A stretch of DNA of 64,000 nt from Azadirachta indica (lineage: Eukaryota; Streptophyta; Magnoliopsida; Sapindales; Meliaceae), in the NCBI GenBank assembly GCA_022749755.1, contig CM040440.1:10651269-10715268 (forward strand), in the 5' to 3' direction. The notes under the pieces are model-generated. The model had not been told where the DNA came from. It ran no database searches and saw nothing but the letters and a program-made list of their open reading frames with translations. The position numbers were made by a program, and so were the translations under genes. Shown here piece by piece: positions 34,895-48,300 of this stretch (positions are counted from its first letter, which is position 1; the number at the start of each line of letters is the position of its first letter).

Positions 34895-37800
34895 CTAAGG
34901 AACAAAGTGGAATTTCACATATTTGAAAATAATATTGGATAAATCAAGAGGGATGTGTACTACAACACTCACTTCCCTTTCTTTACAAGCAACAAATGTC
35001 CCCATCATAATAGGGCTATACTTTCTCCAACCCTTTTGGAGAGCTTTGATAATTTTTACAAGATTTCCCCAACAGCCAACAGCTTTTCTTGTTGGCAATG
35101 AGCTTCCTTAGTGGCTTTTTCTATGTCATCCATTCTCATTTGCCCATGTATTCCTTATTAGTACTTTACATTCTTTAGAATGGAACTCATTTAAGATATC
35201 TTCTTTTCTTTCATGACTGAAATACCCTTGGTTACCTTTCAATTCACCATAGCCCCTTGGTTACTAATTTAAAGAAAGCAATGGGTTTGCCTTCCTAACT
35301 TAAAACAGCTCCAATTCTAACATTAGAAACATCACATTCAACTTAAAAATTTCTGCTAAAGTCTAGAAGTGCAAGTATAAGGGCTTCAGTTACCTTTTTC
35401 TTTAAAACTTCAAAACTCATTTGTGCTTGACCTGTCCACTTGAATAAATTAGCTTTCAAGCATTCAGTGACAGAAGCAACAATGGTGCTGAAACCTTTGA
35501 TGAATCGTTGGCAAAACAACATTAATCCATGAAAGATTCGAATGTAATGAAGCATTGAAGATGTTGGCCAAGATATAATAGCTTCTACCTGATTTGGATC
35601 CATCTAAATTCCTTTGCTAGACACCATATAGCCTAAGAAGATTAGGTTGTCAGTAAGGAAGCTACATTTCTTCAAATTTGCATACAATTTTTACTCTTGT
35701 AATGTGCTTAAAACCATGTAAAGATGTTGCAAGTGTTGTTGCTCATCCTTGTTATATACAAGAATGTCATCAAAATATACAACAACAAACTTTCCAATGA
35801 AAGCCTTAAAAAAATATGATTCATAAGGCACATAAAAGTACTAGCCGCATTAGAAAGACCAAAAGGCATAACCATCCATTCGTAAAGTTCGTTGCGAGTT
35901 TTAAAGGCTATCTTGCATTCATTTCCCAATCTTACTCTTATTTGATGGTAACCACTTTGAAGATCAAAATTAGAAAAAATTGTAGCTCTATGTAATTGGT
36001 TAAGTAGGTCATTAAGTCGAGGGATAGGAAAGCAATAATCGATTGTGATTTTTTTTACCGCTTTATTATCAACACACATATGCCAAGAGCCATTAGATTT
36101 GAGCACTAAAAGGGCAGGAACAACACATGGACTCATGTTCTCCCTTATCAAACCTTTAGCCATAACTTCATCAACTTACCACTGTAGCTTTTTGTGTTAT
36201 TTTGGGCTCATTTTATAGGCTGCTTTGTTGGGTAAAAGAGCTTCGGGAACAAAATCAATGCAACGCTAAATGTCCCTTATAAAAGGAAGACCTGGTGGTA
36301 TTTCATTTGGGATCACATCTTCAAATTCTCGAAGTAGACCTTTCATTAATAATGGATGTTCTATGCTTTCTGTATTTTCTTCCAAAACAAAAAGAACACA
36401 AATGTTGCCACTCTCTTTTGCCTCCTTTTCAAACCTAGAAAGAATAAGAAAAGTGTTTCCCTCATTTTTGATAGGGTTAATAGCACCTTTCATCTCAAAA
36501 GGATTTAGAATAATCTTAACACCATCCTTTTTAAAAGAGTAAGTGTTTTAAAACCATCATGCATAGCCTTTCTATCATATTGCTAAGGACGCCCAAAAAT
36601 TAAACGACAAGCATCCATCGAGATTACATCACACAAAATTTCATCTTGATATTTTTCCCAATAAAAAATGAAACAAGCAGCATTTGTTTACCTTAGTTTC
36701 ATTTCCTTTTTGCAGCCAAGATAGCTTGTAAGGATCTAGATGTGCTTTCGTTTTAAGCTTTAATTTATCCACCATCTTAATAAAAATAACATCTTCAAAG
36801 CTACCACTATCAGTGATAACATCACACACCTTACCATGAGATGTGCATCTTGTAAGAAAAATGTTCTTCCTCAGCTAATCATCGTCATCTTCTTTATGGT
36901 TAGCATTTAAAACCCTTCGAGTAAAGAGAGATCCACTTTGATCTCCATAAGTTTCTTTTTCTTCCTCTTCTGAGTAGTTTTCGTCTTTAGCCATTGTATA
37001 AGCTTTATTGTTTTGTTCTCCTTCTTCAATAAGGGTTACAATTCTACAGTTTGGACAACCTGAAACAATATACCAATTCCTTGATATTTAAAGCATGTAT
37101 GCAAGTGTTGGTTTTAGATAAGGCCAACGGTTGCTTATTTCCGCTTCCTTTTGTTATCTTCTTGAGAGTTGATGTTGTCACTGCATTAGGCGTAGCATTT
37201 GAAGAAGTTGTTTGCTTAGAGCGATTATTAGAATAGCTTCCTCTTATTGAAAAATGCATATTTGTGTTGCATACCTCTTTTAATTGCTTCTCAACATTTA
37301 AAGCTAGTTTATACACATCATTGTAGCTCCAATAAGGTTGTAGATGCACTATATTTCCAATTTTTGGTCGCAATCCTTCTAAATAATGAGCTATTATTTG
37401 TTCTTTTGGCTTGACAATGTCGTACTTCAAAATAAAGTGATTAAATTTAATATTATATTCTTCCACGGAAAGATTTGTTTGCTTGAAATTATGAAATTTC
37501 AAGAAAATATCTTGTCCGTAATTATCTGGTAAGTATTTCGAATTGAGCTCCCTCTTTATCTTTTCCTAAGTGACAATTTTTTCTCTTTCTTCATGTGATC
37601 TTTGTATCTTGAGATTTTAACACCATAAGGATGCATGATTCTTCAACTTGATGGCAACAAGCTTTACCTTTATATGCTCAAGAATATCCTTGAACTCAAA
37701 AATTCATTCAATGATGTGAAGCTAATCAACAAACTCTTCCGATTACATGCTTTCTTCGAAATCTAGAATATCAACTTTCATATTGAAATATTTTTCAAAA

Positions 37801-38060
37801 TGAAAATATCGTAACTCTTTTGACAATTGACTTGAAGCATGGTGAAAAGGATTTAAGCCCTCTTCTTCTTCACTAAGAGCTTCATAGACTGGTTCTATAT
37901 GTTGTTGACTTTTGTTTTGATTTTCAAATGACTCCAATCATTGTTAAAGCTGTTAGATTTGTCTCCTTATGTCTACCATTAGAGTATTAGGTCGATCAGC
38001 TTATGTGCTTGAAGGACCTTCTTCATATTGTTTTTGGCGACAACAAGTAGCCGTGGAACC
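34895..38060 (-). pseudogene. Ty3/gypsy gypsy-2: gag, protease, reverse transcriptase (truncated)
   Basis: Minus order: gag 37937-37044 (LSVEEYNIKFNHFILKYDIV, then EQIIAHYLEGLRPKI), protease near 36829-36641 (CDVITDSGSFEDVIF, with the active DSGS), a conserved linker (EFEDVIPNEIPPGLP, 36309-36266), and RT at 36163-35600 ([60 protein letters not shown] in a shifted frame). An RNase H-like start with WTGQAQMSFEVLKKKV lies at 35343-35603. Integrase and a 3' LTR were not found. Frames are broken but RT is better preserved than in gypsy-1. Confidence 0.8.
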
Positions 38061-38080
38061 TTGACCTCTAACACCAAAAT

Positions 38081-38435
38081 TGATATCGGAAAATAGGGGT
38101 TTGTATTCGAGATTTAGGTGTTCACAAATAGAGGGTTAAATAAGCTCTTTTCCTAAGGTTCACAATAAAAGGGTACAGAAACATTATTTTAAAGTTGCTG
38201 TCAAAGGTTGTAAAACTTAAAGAAAGAACACTTATCACTCTATAAAAATTCTCCAAGAAATACAAAGTATAGAATACTAAAATTGTATTAAATTTAAGTC
38301 AAAACAAAATGTCTTTGCATTACAATCTTAGAACTTATATAGTCTCCCAAGTCCCTCATGATCTTTTTACCAAACACTCTTTGAAGGAGTTGGGTTTAAT
38401 CTCAATAATTCCTGAAGTTAGACGTTGTGGTATCA
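38081..38435 (-). repeat. gypsy-2 5' LTR with primer binding site
   Basis: Minus-sense start TGATACCACAACGTC and end CCGATATCA, 355 bp. It is followed by TTGGTGTTAGAGGTCAAGG (38077-38059), a mutated initiator tRNA-Met primer site. The adjoining gag leader continues downstream in minus sense. Confidence 0.7.
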
Positions 38436-38550
38436 ATTTATGCTATTATTTTTATTTTATTCTTTTTATTTGTTTTTGTTTATTTATTTATTTTTTGCTT
38501 TAGTTTATCGTAGTCTTGGTTGTGGTTTGTATCTCTTTTGTTGTTTCAGG

Positions 38551-38960
38551 AATGGCTTCAAAAACTATTAAGGAGCAAAAGTAAAAGGATAAGCATATTG
38601 CTTTGAGCTAACTAACAGATGCTTATAGGCGCTAACACCATTGATATTGGGCTACCAGCATCGTGAATCCCCTAGATCTTATTATGGTCGAGGATCCTTA
38701 GATTTCTCACAAAGGGCATGATGATCTTTCTTCTATGGTTTTTCTCGAGGCTAGCAAACAATGGAACAAACACGGAATGTCGGTTAAAGGCTCTTCTTCC
38801 TCCCCACTTTAAGTTATAGATATTAATGCAGCTAAAAAGGATCGATATGAGCACTTAGTACTTGTAATGAAATATAGAGCATATCATTCTTCAGGAGTGG
38901 ATGGATTCAGAACTTCAGAGCGAAGATATTAAGATTCTTGGTCTACGTTAAGAGCTTAGC
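38551..38960 (+). pseudogene. Possible antisense ORF of the Tat-like element (decayed)
   Basis: Plus-strand reading begins MASKTIKEQK, then, past stops, ATSIVNPLDLIMVEDP, HDDLSSMVFLEASKQWNKHG and RYEHLVLVMKYRAYHSSGVD. I do not recognise the protein. It lies downstream of the minus-strand integrase and is oriented opposite to it, the place and orientation of the extra antisense ORF known in some Tat-lineage elements. A host gene fragment is the alternative. Confidence 0.35.
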
Positions 38961-39268
38961 CATAAGGTATACAAATAATCTTTCTCCATATTGCTTTTGT
39001 TTCTTTTTTCTTTTCTTTTCTTCTTCTATTCTTATATTATTTTGTTTCCCTATGTGTGAGATATGAAGATTACTTTTTGTCTTTTGTTCCAATATTCTAT
39101 TAATTTTTTGTTATCATTTTCTTGCTACGGTACATTTTTTATGGATGTACGTTCTCTATTTGTAAAAGGCACATGTATGATAGAGATGCCTGATTAGTTG
39201 ATTTGAGTATAGTGAATAACTTAATGCCTTGAGGTGATCTTTATGCTCCTTTTGAGCATAAGAAATTG

Positions 39269-39575
39269 GTACCTCGTGAGTACAAGTTTGTCACTATGGA
39301 CTTAGTGATTTTTCTAGCTTTGCATAGATATAGGTGACTCTCATAGAGCAAGTATAGTCAGTACCTAAGAGGTACGGTTTAGTCCCGTGGGACTTAGTAT
39401 TTTAGTCGCAGAGATGCATGTGGCTAATAAGTAGTGGGTGTAGTCAGTTTCTCGGGGTTACAGTCTAATCCTGTTAGACTAGTAATTTGGCATTACGGAG
39501 ATACATACGGCTCACGAGAAGCAAGTGAAGTCAATTTCTCGTGGGTACAATTTAGTCCTTCTGCACTTAGTAATT
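39269..39575. repeat. Tandem repeat, about 87-bp unit, 3.5 copies
   Basis: Copies start at about 39269, 39361, 39447 and 39534. Shared words include GTACAGTTTAGTCC-like, GACTTAGTAATTT, GAGATACAT, GGCTCA and AGCAAGT. It sits between Tat integrase and the expected 3' LTR (minus sense). Tandem repeats in the 3' untranslated part are well known for plant Tat/Ogre elements. Confidence 0.8.
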
Positions 39576-39719
39576 TTTTTAAATACAAATGAGCAAATAT
39601 ATTTAAATCATTAAAATGAATGATTGTTTTAAAGCTATTGCATTAACCTAAATTAAATGTATCAGAAAAATAAATGAACTAGCAAAATAAAACAAAACAA
39701 AAATGAAATGAAATAAAAG

Positions 39720-41678
39720 GGTTCCTTAAGTAGACCTGATCTAAGGTTTTCGTAAACCTATCATGTGTAGTACTTCTTTAACATTTTGGCATTCTAAGAC
39801 TTGTTGATCATTTTCTCATCTAATTGGCTTAGTTAATATGTTCTTGGTTTGATCGATTCCACCACTCTATTAGCCCTTTCAATTTTAACCTAAAAGCCCC
39901 TTCCCCAAGAATTTGGTTGTTGGGATCACCTTTCATAGGATTAGATCTCCCTCTATAAATCTTTTAGCCTTGACCTTCTTGTTATAATGCCTGGTGATTC
40001 TTTGTTGATAGGGCGCGACCTGAACTTGTGCTATTTCCCTTTTCTCCTTAAGCAGATCAAGTTAACATAAAGCATTTTATTATTTGCATGCTCCTAAAAG
40101 TTTAATATTTGATCTGTCAACATGCCTATCTTAGCTAGAATGATAGCTTCGATACCGAAAGCTAGGGAGAAAGACATTTCTCTTATTGGTGTTCATCCAC
40201 CCATGATTTTTTCTTTTTATCCTCTCTATTTTTGAGGGTTTTATTTTATAGTCTTATTGGTTGCTTTAACTTGACCATTGGCTTGAGAATGAGCAAGAGA
40301 TCTGAACCTGAGATCTATTCCCAACTTAAAACACCAGCTTGTGAATTTGTTCTTATCCAACTGCTTGCCATAATCTACAATAATTGCATGCAGTATCCGT
40401 AAGCAATAAATAATGTTATGTGTATGAAATTGGTAGTCTTTTTTTCAGTGGTTGTTTCCAATAGTTTTACTTCTACCCATTTAAGGAAGTAATCAATCAC
40501 CACAATTGCGCTTTCACTTACATTTTTCTTTATGACAAAGATCCAATCATATTAACTCCTCAATCAGCGAATGGCTAAAGACTAACAAAGGATGTCAAGT
40601 TCTTGGGTGGCCACTTAATTAGATTCCCATGTAACTGGAATTTCTTATATTTAATAGCAAGCTGTATTGCATACTTATAGATTATAGGCTAATAGAATCT
40701 TTGCCTCAAAACCTTATAGGACAGGGCTCACAATCTTTCATGGATTTCCCTCATAATATAATTTGCTTCTTCTAGTAACAGATACTGTAGATATGGCAAG
40801 GTATATCCTCTTTGATATTATATCCTATTGATAATACTGTATCAAGTTACTTGATACTTTAGCTTCTTCATACTTCAGCTTATTTGCTTGACTTCTTTCC
40901 ATTGATAATTTTCTTTTTTCCATGTACCTTCTGATTAGATCTATCTATGACTATACCTCTTGGACTATATGTACATGATAGACTTCTGCTGAACTGACAC
41001 AAGGTCATGTCATGAGTTCAATAGGTACTGTTCTTAGTCTCTTACTTTGAATAGTTTAGGCGAGCCTGGCCAATGAATTCGCCTTGGTATTTTCTCTTCT
41101 AAGTATCTTATCTACTTTCACATAAAAATTCTACATCTACTCCTCAACCATTTTCGAGTATTCTTTCATCTTTTCTTTTTTAACCTAAAAATTTCAATTG
41201 ACTTGGTTAATCACCAATTGTGAATCCCTTATTACATAAATCTTACTAACCTAGAGTTCTATAGACAATTTAATCTGACTATCAAGGCTTCATATTCCAC
41301 TTCGTTGTTTATTAATTTGAAATTAAACTTTAAAGCATATATAAACTCTTTCCCTTCAGGACTTAACAACGCAATCTCTATTCTTGCCTCTTAGGCATTT
41401 GCTGCCATATCTATGAATAACTTCTATGTGCATGATTTTGATTCTACTATAGCCATGTTGATATCCAAAGTAACCAAGGTCCTAATGTTTGGAGTTTTTT
41501 GAAATAATATCTACTAAGACTTGAGCCTTCATAGTAGTCCAAGGTTTGTACTCAAGGTCATACTCACTTAGTTTTATAACCCATTTTACTAATCTCCCTT
41601 ATATGTCTTGTCAGTGTAAAATCTGTTGTAGTAACTGGTTGGTCAACAAAATAACCTTGGCAGTTAAAAAAAAAGGGC
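39720..41678 (-). pseudogene. Tat-like gypsy: RNase H and integrase (decayed)
   Basis: Minus order: LTAKVILLTNQLLQQILH (41670-41610), ISPEGKEFIYALKFNFK-type RNase H with NNEVEYEALIVRL near 41330-41280, integrase zinc-binding and core with AIVVIDYFLKWVEVK near 40500-40460, and C-terminal YQQRITRHYNKKVKAKRF then EGDLIL near 40010-39930. The combination is characteristic of the Tat lineage. It continues the RT/RNase H that stops at 52885. Frames are broken by many stops. Confidence 0.8.
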
Positions 41679-41683
41679 ATAAC
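41679..41683. other. Target site duplication of the Athila-like composite (left copy)
   Basis: Plus-strand ataac, identical to 52881-52885. In Tat (minus) sense it is gttat. Removing one copy plus the insert restores the frame RKLCPFFLTAKVILLTNQ in Tat RNase H. Confidence 0.85.
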
Positions 41684-43703
41684 TGATGAATGTTTAAAAG
41701 TATAGGTTTATCAAGAGAAATATTATGATTTACACTTAATAATGTCCTTCTATTCCCCAATAATGAAGCATATTCCTTTATATTGAATTGTAAAACATGA
41801 ATTGCACTAAATAGTTGATTTTGCGCAGGTTTCGTATAATGAGCGTATCTTTCAATCTAAATAATCAATTGATACGATTCTTAGGTTGGACAAGCATAAA
41901 CTCATCATTTCACAACTTTGTAAGCCAAAGGTTGGACCAGTTCGAGCAATTAATGGGACAAAATTGGGCTTCAACAGAACTCAAGCGCATATTTGAACCA
42001 ACCCAACATGCTTCTGTATTTGGGCCGTATGTCCATAAATACATAACAAAAAATTATATGGTTAGGTGATCTAGAAAGTTGAGAAAGGGATCTAAATTGT
42101 TTATATTTTGCACTATCTCAAATTTCAACTGGTCAGTAAAGGAGTTATAATTCTAGAAGGGCGGTAAAGAAATGCAACTTGAACATCTCTATCTTTTTTC
42201 AACACAACTCACGGTCTAAAATAGCAATAAGAGTGAAATATGGATCATTAGAAAGATGAGTCATTCTCCTACAACTTTAAAGAAGGCTATTTTACAACAT
42301 TCGATGGTTTTCATAATCAAAGATATGTTGGAAGTTGGCAGAGCGAGATTAATTGGAAATTGACAAAATTATGTTCACACATGTGAAATATCTTTTATTT
42401 TACCTATATAAAGGAAGATGTAGAAGTGAGAAGGGGAGGAGTTTGTTTTCCATTTCTATTTTCTTTTTGTAATTTTAACTTTAATTAAATGATGTATTTC
42501 TAATTTTGTAATTAGGGTTAAGGATGAATTTTTGATGATTTTATAGTTTTGTTCTTTGATCCTTTGTTTTGTTCTTCATTGTCAATATTTTTATTGATTG
42601 AATACTATATTTTGCAAGTAATTTTAAATTGTTAGAAATCTTGATTCATTGTTAACAAATGGTACATTAAATACTTGGACGTTTTCTACATATCAAGAGT
42701 AAGGCAACTTATAGTTTTTCACCATCAACTAAAAGGTAAGTCTTTTGATTTCTTTGTGCTTAAATATTTTTTTTTTAATCATCCAATTAAGATCACTTCT
42801 TTTGATTCTTAATTTTTTTCTTTAAAAAAAAAGATCAAGAATAAATTCTATACAAATCATTAAAATAGATCCCTAATGCCCTAATATATAATAATATTGA
42901 ATTTAAATTTGATAATAAGCAAATTCATTCCATTTATTATAATATTTGAATATTTGGACTTATAATATTTAAACTTTTGGACTTGTTGACCTTATGTAAC
43001 CTGTTTCCTGTGGACCGACACTCGGACTTTTAAACTTTATTACTTGATATAACCTATACTTGAGAGTTACAATCTTTAAGTAGTGAGCTTTGGGCTAATA
43101 ACTCCCAGACCAGTTGGCCTTAGGATATTAGATGTTAAAACACCTCTACAGGCTTAATTACTCGAGTTAAGGCTATAAACTTATTCATACCAAAATTTTA
43201 CCGTTTTATGCGAACATTCACTACTGATTAGGCAAAAAGCCCGGTTACTAAGTAAAAACTTCGGTTAAAATTTTTATTTATTTTTTTTTCTACTTTTTTT
43301 TTGGAGATTTTCTTTTATTATTATTATTATTTTTTTTACCCTTAGTGGCTACCTTTTACAAAATAAAAGAGGTCAAATATTGTAAAATTCTAATATGTCA
43401 TCCACAATCATGTATCAAAGTGTGTGTGTGAAAGATGGTTTATAAATACTTTATTGATTGAGTATTTAAGCAAAATTTGTAATATGATGATGATATGAGA
43501 GTTCATAAATTTGATCAATTCAAAACAAAGTGAATGATAAATCCTTTGTTATGAATTCAAAAATCAAAACAAATGATAATACATATCTACTAAGATGTGT
43601 CTAAGGAGTAAGATTACTCCTTACTCTACCATCCTTACAAATTATGAATCTATTTTTTTTTAGTTGTATATATAAAAAAAAATGGTTACTTATGTCAACT
43701 ACA
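41684..43703 (-). repeat. Athila-like 3' LTR, 2020 bp
   Basis: Minus-sense start TGTAGTTGACATAAGTAACC directly after the polypurine tract (43704-43715), end ACATTCATCA at the TSD. TG/CA termini and length suit Athila. It contains a GTGTCGGTCCACAGGAAAC block near 43010-43030, similar to sequence in other Athila-type elements. An 84-codon frame (41815-42069) is inside it and has no known features. No second full LTR exists in the window. Confidence 0.75.
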
Positions 43704-43889
43704 CTCCCCCCAACCAGGTTGCAACATTGTCCCCAGTGTTTGAATATAAAGAGGTACAGTATAGAGAACATTACCTGAAATAGTAGTTATTGAAACACAA
43801 GTAAAATCTGAAACAAATTTAAGCAAAAATAAGAAAATGCAATGAGTAAAAAAAAGAGAAAAGAAAAGTTACAAATGAAGCAACAAATC

Positions 43890-44517
43890 CAACTTTCGCT
43901 TTTACTGCTTTCACTTGACCATTCTAATCGTGCCATTGTTGGATCTGATTCATGGACAAAGTTTTGCAACTGATTAATCAAGTCATTAGCAGTTAGAGCA
44001 GAAACGAGGAGTTTACGAGCCATCTGTGAAATAAAATTATGTTCTACAGCATGATCAAGAAAGACAACAACTTGTTAAAGAAACCATTAATATTTAACAA
44101 TCCTATGGGTTTTTGGTGAATGACGAGTTGTGCCCAAGATGCAACTTGAAAAATTTCCTCTTAAGTCCCAATATCACCTGGTAAGGCAATAAAAGCATCT
44201 GCAAAATCAAGTATTTTAGCAATTCTTTCATGCATTGTTGAGACCATTAGTTCTTCTCCAACAGTTTTGCCAGTTATGTTGCTTGCAGATAAAGCCTGTA
44301 GTATGATACCTATAACTTCACTTTCTCCTACATGTGCGGCAGTTGACACACACCTCATTAACCCAAAGCTACCTCCTCCATATACTAGGTTAAGTTTTTG
44401 CTCAGTTAAAAGTCGACCCAAGTTTTTCGCTGCTTTTACAAACTCTTCACCTTTCTTAGAGCTTGATCCACAAAAAATACAAATAGTTTTAAATTGATGA
44501 ATAGAAACTCCTTCCAT
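43890..44517 (-). pseudogene. LOG cytokinin-activating enzyme retrocopy, left arm
   Basis: LONELY GUY proteins are cytosolic/nuclear phosphoribohydrolases that release active cytokinin bases from riboside monophosphates. The copy starts at ATG 44517 and reads TICIFCGSSSKKGEEF, NLVYGGGSFGLM and STAAHVGESEVIGII, then MVSTMHERIAK and DAFIALPGDIGT, where a stop replaces residue 119 inside the PGGxGTxxE active-site motif; the second G of PGG is also changed to D. The rest ([20 protein letters not shown], then FISQMARKLL) is present after the stop, with a 1-nt deletion near 44060 and a shifted C-terminus. It has no introns, whereas plant LOG genes are multi-exon, so it is a processed copy. It lies between integrase and the polypurine tract. 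Confidence 0.85.
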
Positions 44518-44609
44518 TTTTTGCAGTCTTCTACCCTTATCAGTGATTCAAATTTTGTATAAAAATAAAGAAGTGAGGTCCTGTATTTATAAAACTTAAA
44601 AAGAATGCA

Positions 44610-45098
44610 TTAAAGTCAGATTCCCAAGACTATAGCGATCATGTTCTTTTTGAAATAATGTATACAAGTTGAGAATTTCACGTTGCACATATCCACTAGG
44701 ATGCGTCTCAAGAGTCAATAGGATATGATTTAAAAACTCCTTACTTAGTCCATCCTTAATGAATTTAATTTTATCTTCTCTATTAGTAAACACCATCCCT
44801 AAAGAACAACATCATTTGTTACAGGTTGAACGTGTACATTTGTTAAACACTTGTAACTTTTTCGCTCTTCGTTTCTTTGCAAAAGAGCTCTTACCTAAAT
44901 CAGGCATGCGTGAAACAAATGAATCAGAAAACTCACTTGCTACACATACCTTTACTTCAATTATCCACCGCATATCTTCAGCAGTACCTTTTTGCATAAG
45001 CATTCTTAATCTTGCACACCTAGCTTGGTACATTTTTCGTAGAACATCTTAAGAAAAGAAGGAAAATATGTTTCCAATTTAGAAAGAATGACATTCAT
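44610..45098 (-). pseudogene. Cys-rich ORF of unknown function, left-arm copy
   Basis: Equivalent of the right-arm ORF at 51174-51722. The start MNVILSKLETYFPSF is followed by a frameshift, then RCARLRMLMQKG and KSSFAKKRRAKKLQVF. The first Cys of the CxxC pair is replaced, and a stop follows CNK. The C-terminal part is lost in the deletion that also removes the LOG upstream region. Confidence 0.7.
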
Positions 45099-45309
45099 AA
45101 TGAAAAAAAAAAAAGAAAAAATAGAAAAAGAAGTGAGAAAAAAATTTGGTATCAGTAATTTTGGGCAACTGAAAGAACCAACTTAAAGAGTCAAGGAGTA
45201 CCGTTTTCCACCACTTGACCAGAAAGTAACTAAAAACAAGCAATGGAATCAATAAAATTAATAACACAAGAAAACAAGTAATGTATATACAATTAAAAAA
45301 AAAATCATC

Positions 45310-48300
45310 CAGTGTTGTAAACAGGTTCATTCAAAGTGATAGACTTTAGTTCGCTTGAAAAATTCTCAAAGAATGGCTTTAAACGGTGTCCATTAACTTT
45401 AAAAACATTACCATTTTTGGGGTTATCAATCTCAACAGTGCCATGTGGTTAAACCTTCTTAACAATGAAAGAACTTGTCCATTTTGAACAAAATTTGATA
45501 GGAAATAGATGCAATCTTGAATCATAAAAAAGAATTTTTTGTGAAGGTTCAAATGATTTTCTAATGATATGTTTATCATGAAATACCTTTATTTTTTCTT
45601 TGTAAATTTTAAAATTCTCGTAAGCTTCATTCCTAATTTCTTCAAGTTCATCTATTTGGAGTTTTATCAATGATCCTACTTTATCTAAGTTAAAATTAAG
45701 CATTTTAATGGCCCAAAAATCTTTATGTTCCAATTTCACAGGTAGGTGACAAGCCTTTCCAAAAACAAGTCTATAAGAAAACATGCTAAGTGTTGATTTA
45801 AAAGCAGTTCAATAAGCCCAAAGTGCATCGGTTAGTCTTAAAGACCAATTCTTACTATTCGGGTTTACAGTTTTTTCCAAAATCGTTTTATTTCTCTATT
45901 GGTAAGTTCAACTTGTCCACTTGATTGTGGGTGATAAGGGGTAGACACTTTATGTGTAATTCCGTATTTTTTCATTAAATTCTCAAAAGGTTTATTACAA
46001 AAGTGTAAACCTCCATCACTTATTATGGCTCGAGGCAATCCAAATCTTGAAAAATGTTTTCTTTCAAAAATTTCAAAACAATTTTATGATCATTATTTTT
46101 GCAAGAAATTAACTCTACTCATTTTGAAATATAGTCAACTCCAACTAAAATGTATTGATACCCAAGAGAAGAGGGAAAAGGACCCATAAAATCAATACCC
46201 CAACAATCAATATTTCAATGACTAAAATAGAATTTAATGGCGTCATGTTTCTACGAGTTATTCCACTTAATTTTTCACAACAGTCACATGTTTTACAAAA
46301 TGTATGTGTGTCTTAAAATAAGGTGAGTCAATAAAATCCACATTGCAATATTTTTGTAGCAGTTTTCTTTGAAGAAAAATGACCACCACATGCTTCAAAG
46401 TGACAAAAAGAAATGATATTTTGAATTTCATTGTTAGGTACACTTCTCCTTATAATTTGGTCAGGACAATATTTGAAAAGATATGGATCATCCCAAAAGA
46501 AATTGCGTACCTCCCTTAAAAATTTCTTTTTGTCTTGAGCATTCCAATGATTTGGCATTTGACCTGTAACAAGAAAATTGACAATATCAGTAAACCAAGG
46601 TAAAATAGAAACATTAAAAAATTGCTCATCAGGAAAATTGTCATTAACTGGTGTTGTCTCAATCAGTTCTTCAAGCATAAGTCTTGACAAGTGATCAGCA
46701 ACCACATTTTGTACTCCTTTTTTATCTTAAATTGTAAGATCAAATTTTTGGAGTAATAGGATCCACCTAATCAATCTACGTTTAGCATCCTTTTTTGAGA
46801 GAAGATATTTTAATGCTGCATGATCATTAAAAATCACAATAGGTGAGCCAACAAGATAAGATCGAAATTTATCCAATGCAAATACTATTGCAAGTAATTC
46901 CTTTTCAGTGGTAGAATAATTCATTTGAGCACCATTTAAGGTTTTACTAGCATAGTAAATCACATAGGGTTTCTTGTCCTTTCGTTGTCCTAAAACAGCT
47001 CCAACAGCATAATCGCTGGTATCACACATGATTTCAAAAAGCAAAGTCCAATTTGAAGGCTGCATGATAAGAGTAGATGGTAGCATGGTTTTAAGTTTGA
47101 CAAAAACTTCTTGACACGACTCAGTCCACTCAAAGAGAACACCTTTTAATAACAAATTGCACAACGGTCTTGATATAACACTAAAGTTTTTGATAAATCT
47201 CCTATAAAAATCAGCATGTTCTAAAAATGATCTAACATCTTTGAAAGACTTAGGAACAAGTAAATTAGTAATTAATTTAATTTTAGATTTATCTCCTTCA
47301 ATTCCTTTTGATGAGACAATGTGACCAAGCACAATACCATTTATGACCAAGAAATAGCATTTTTCCTAATTAAGCACAAGATTCTTTTCTTCACACCTGA
47401 TCAAAACTTTTTTCAAGTTAGATAAGCAATCATCAAATGAATCACCAAAAACAGAAAAATCATCCATGAAAACTTCAAGAAATCGTTCAACCATACCACT
47501 AAAAATACTAAGCATGCATGTTTGAAATGTAGCTGGTGCATTACATAATCCAAATGGCATCCTTCTATATGTAAAAGTTCTAAACGGATAAGTGAAAGTG
47601 GTCTTTTCTTGGTCTTCAGGTGCAATTTCAATTTAGTTATACTCAAAATACCCATCTAGGAAACAATAAAATGCTATCCAGCTACCCTTTCTAACATTTG
47701 ATCCATGAATGGTAACGAAAAATGGTCTTTCCTAGTCAATGAATTGAGTTTCCTATAGTCAATGCACATTCTCTAGCCAGTAATTGTTTTAGTTGGAATT
47801 AATTCATTATTTTCATTTTGACTACAATAACTCCAGATTTCTTAGGTACAACTTGTGTAGGATTTACCCATGCTATTAGAAATAGGATAAATGATCCCTA
47901 CATCTAAAAGTTTAAGAACTTTATTGCATTTATCTAAATGATTTGGCATTATCTTCCAAATATATCTTATGTGTGCAAATCAAAGGACTAATTCCTTTTA
48001 TGTCAGCTATTGTCCATCATAAGGCATGTTTATGCAATCTTAAAATTTCGAACAACTTACATTCTTAAAGAGCATTGAGTCTAGAAGAAATTATCACCGG
48101 AAAAGTTTCATTAGTACCCAACAAAGCATACTTGAGTCAGATGGTAATGGTTTCCATTCAAGTCTTGGTGGTTGAACACTCGATGGCATCGATTTATCAA
48201 TACGTTGAGATAAGTCTTCAAATTTTGGTCTCCATCCATTAACTTCCAAAACCTGAGAAGATTTTAAAAGAGAATAAATATGAGATACTTCAAGATTTTC

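Noticed and set aside
41815..42069. 84-codon open frame at the left end of the composite
   Set aside because: Lies inside the long LTR, has no known motif, and its start and end are unrelated to any gene signal.
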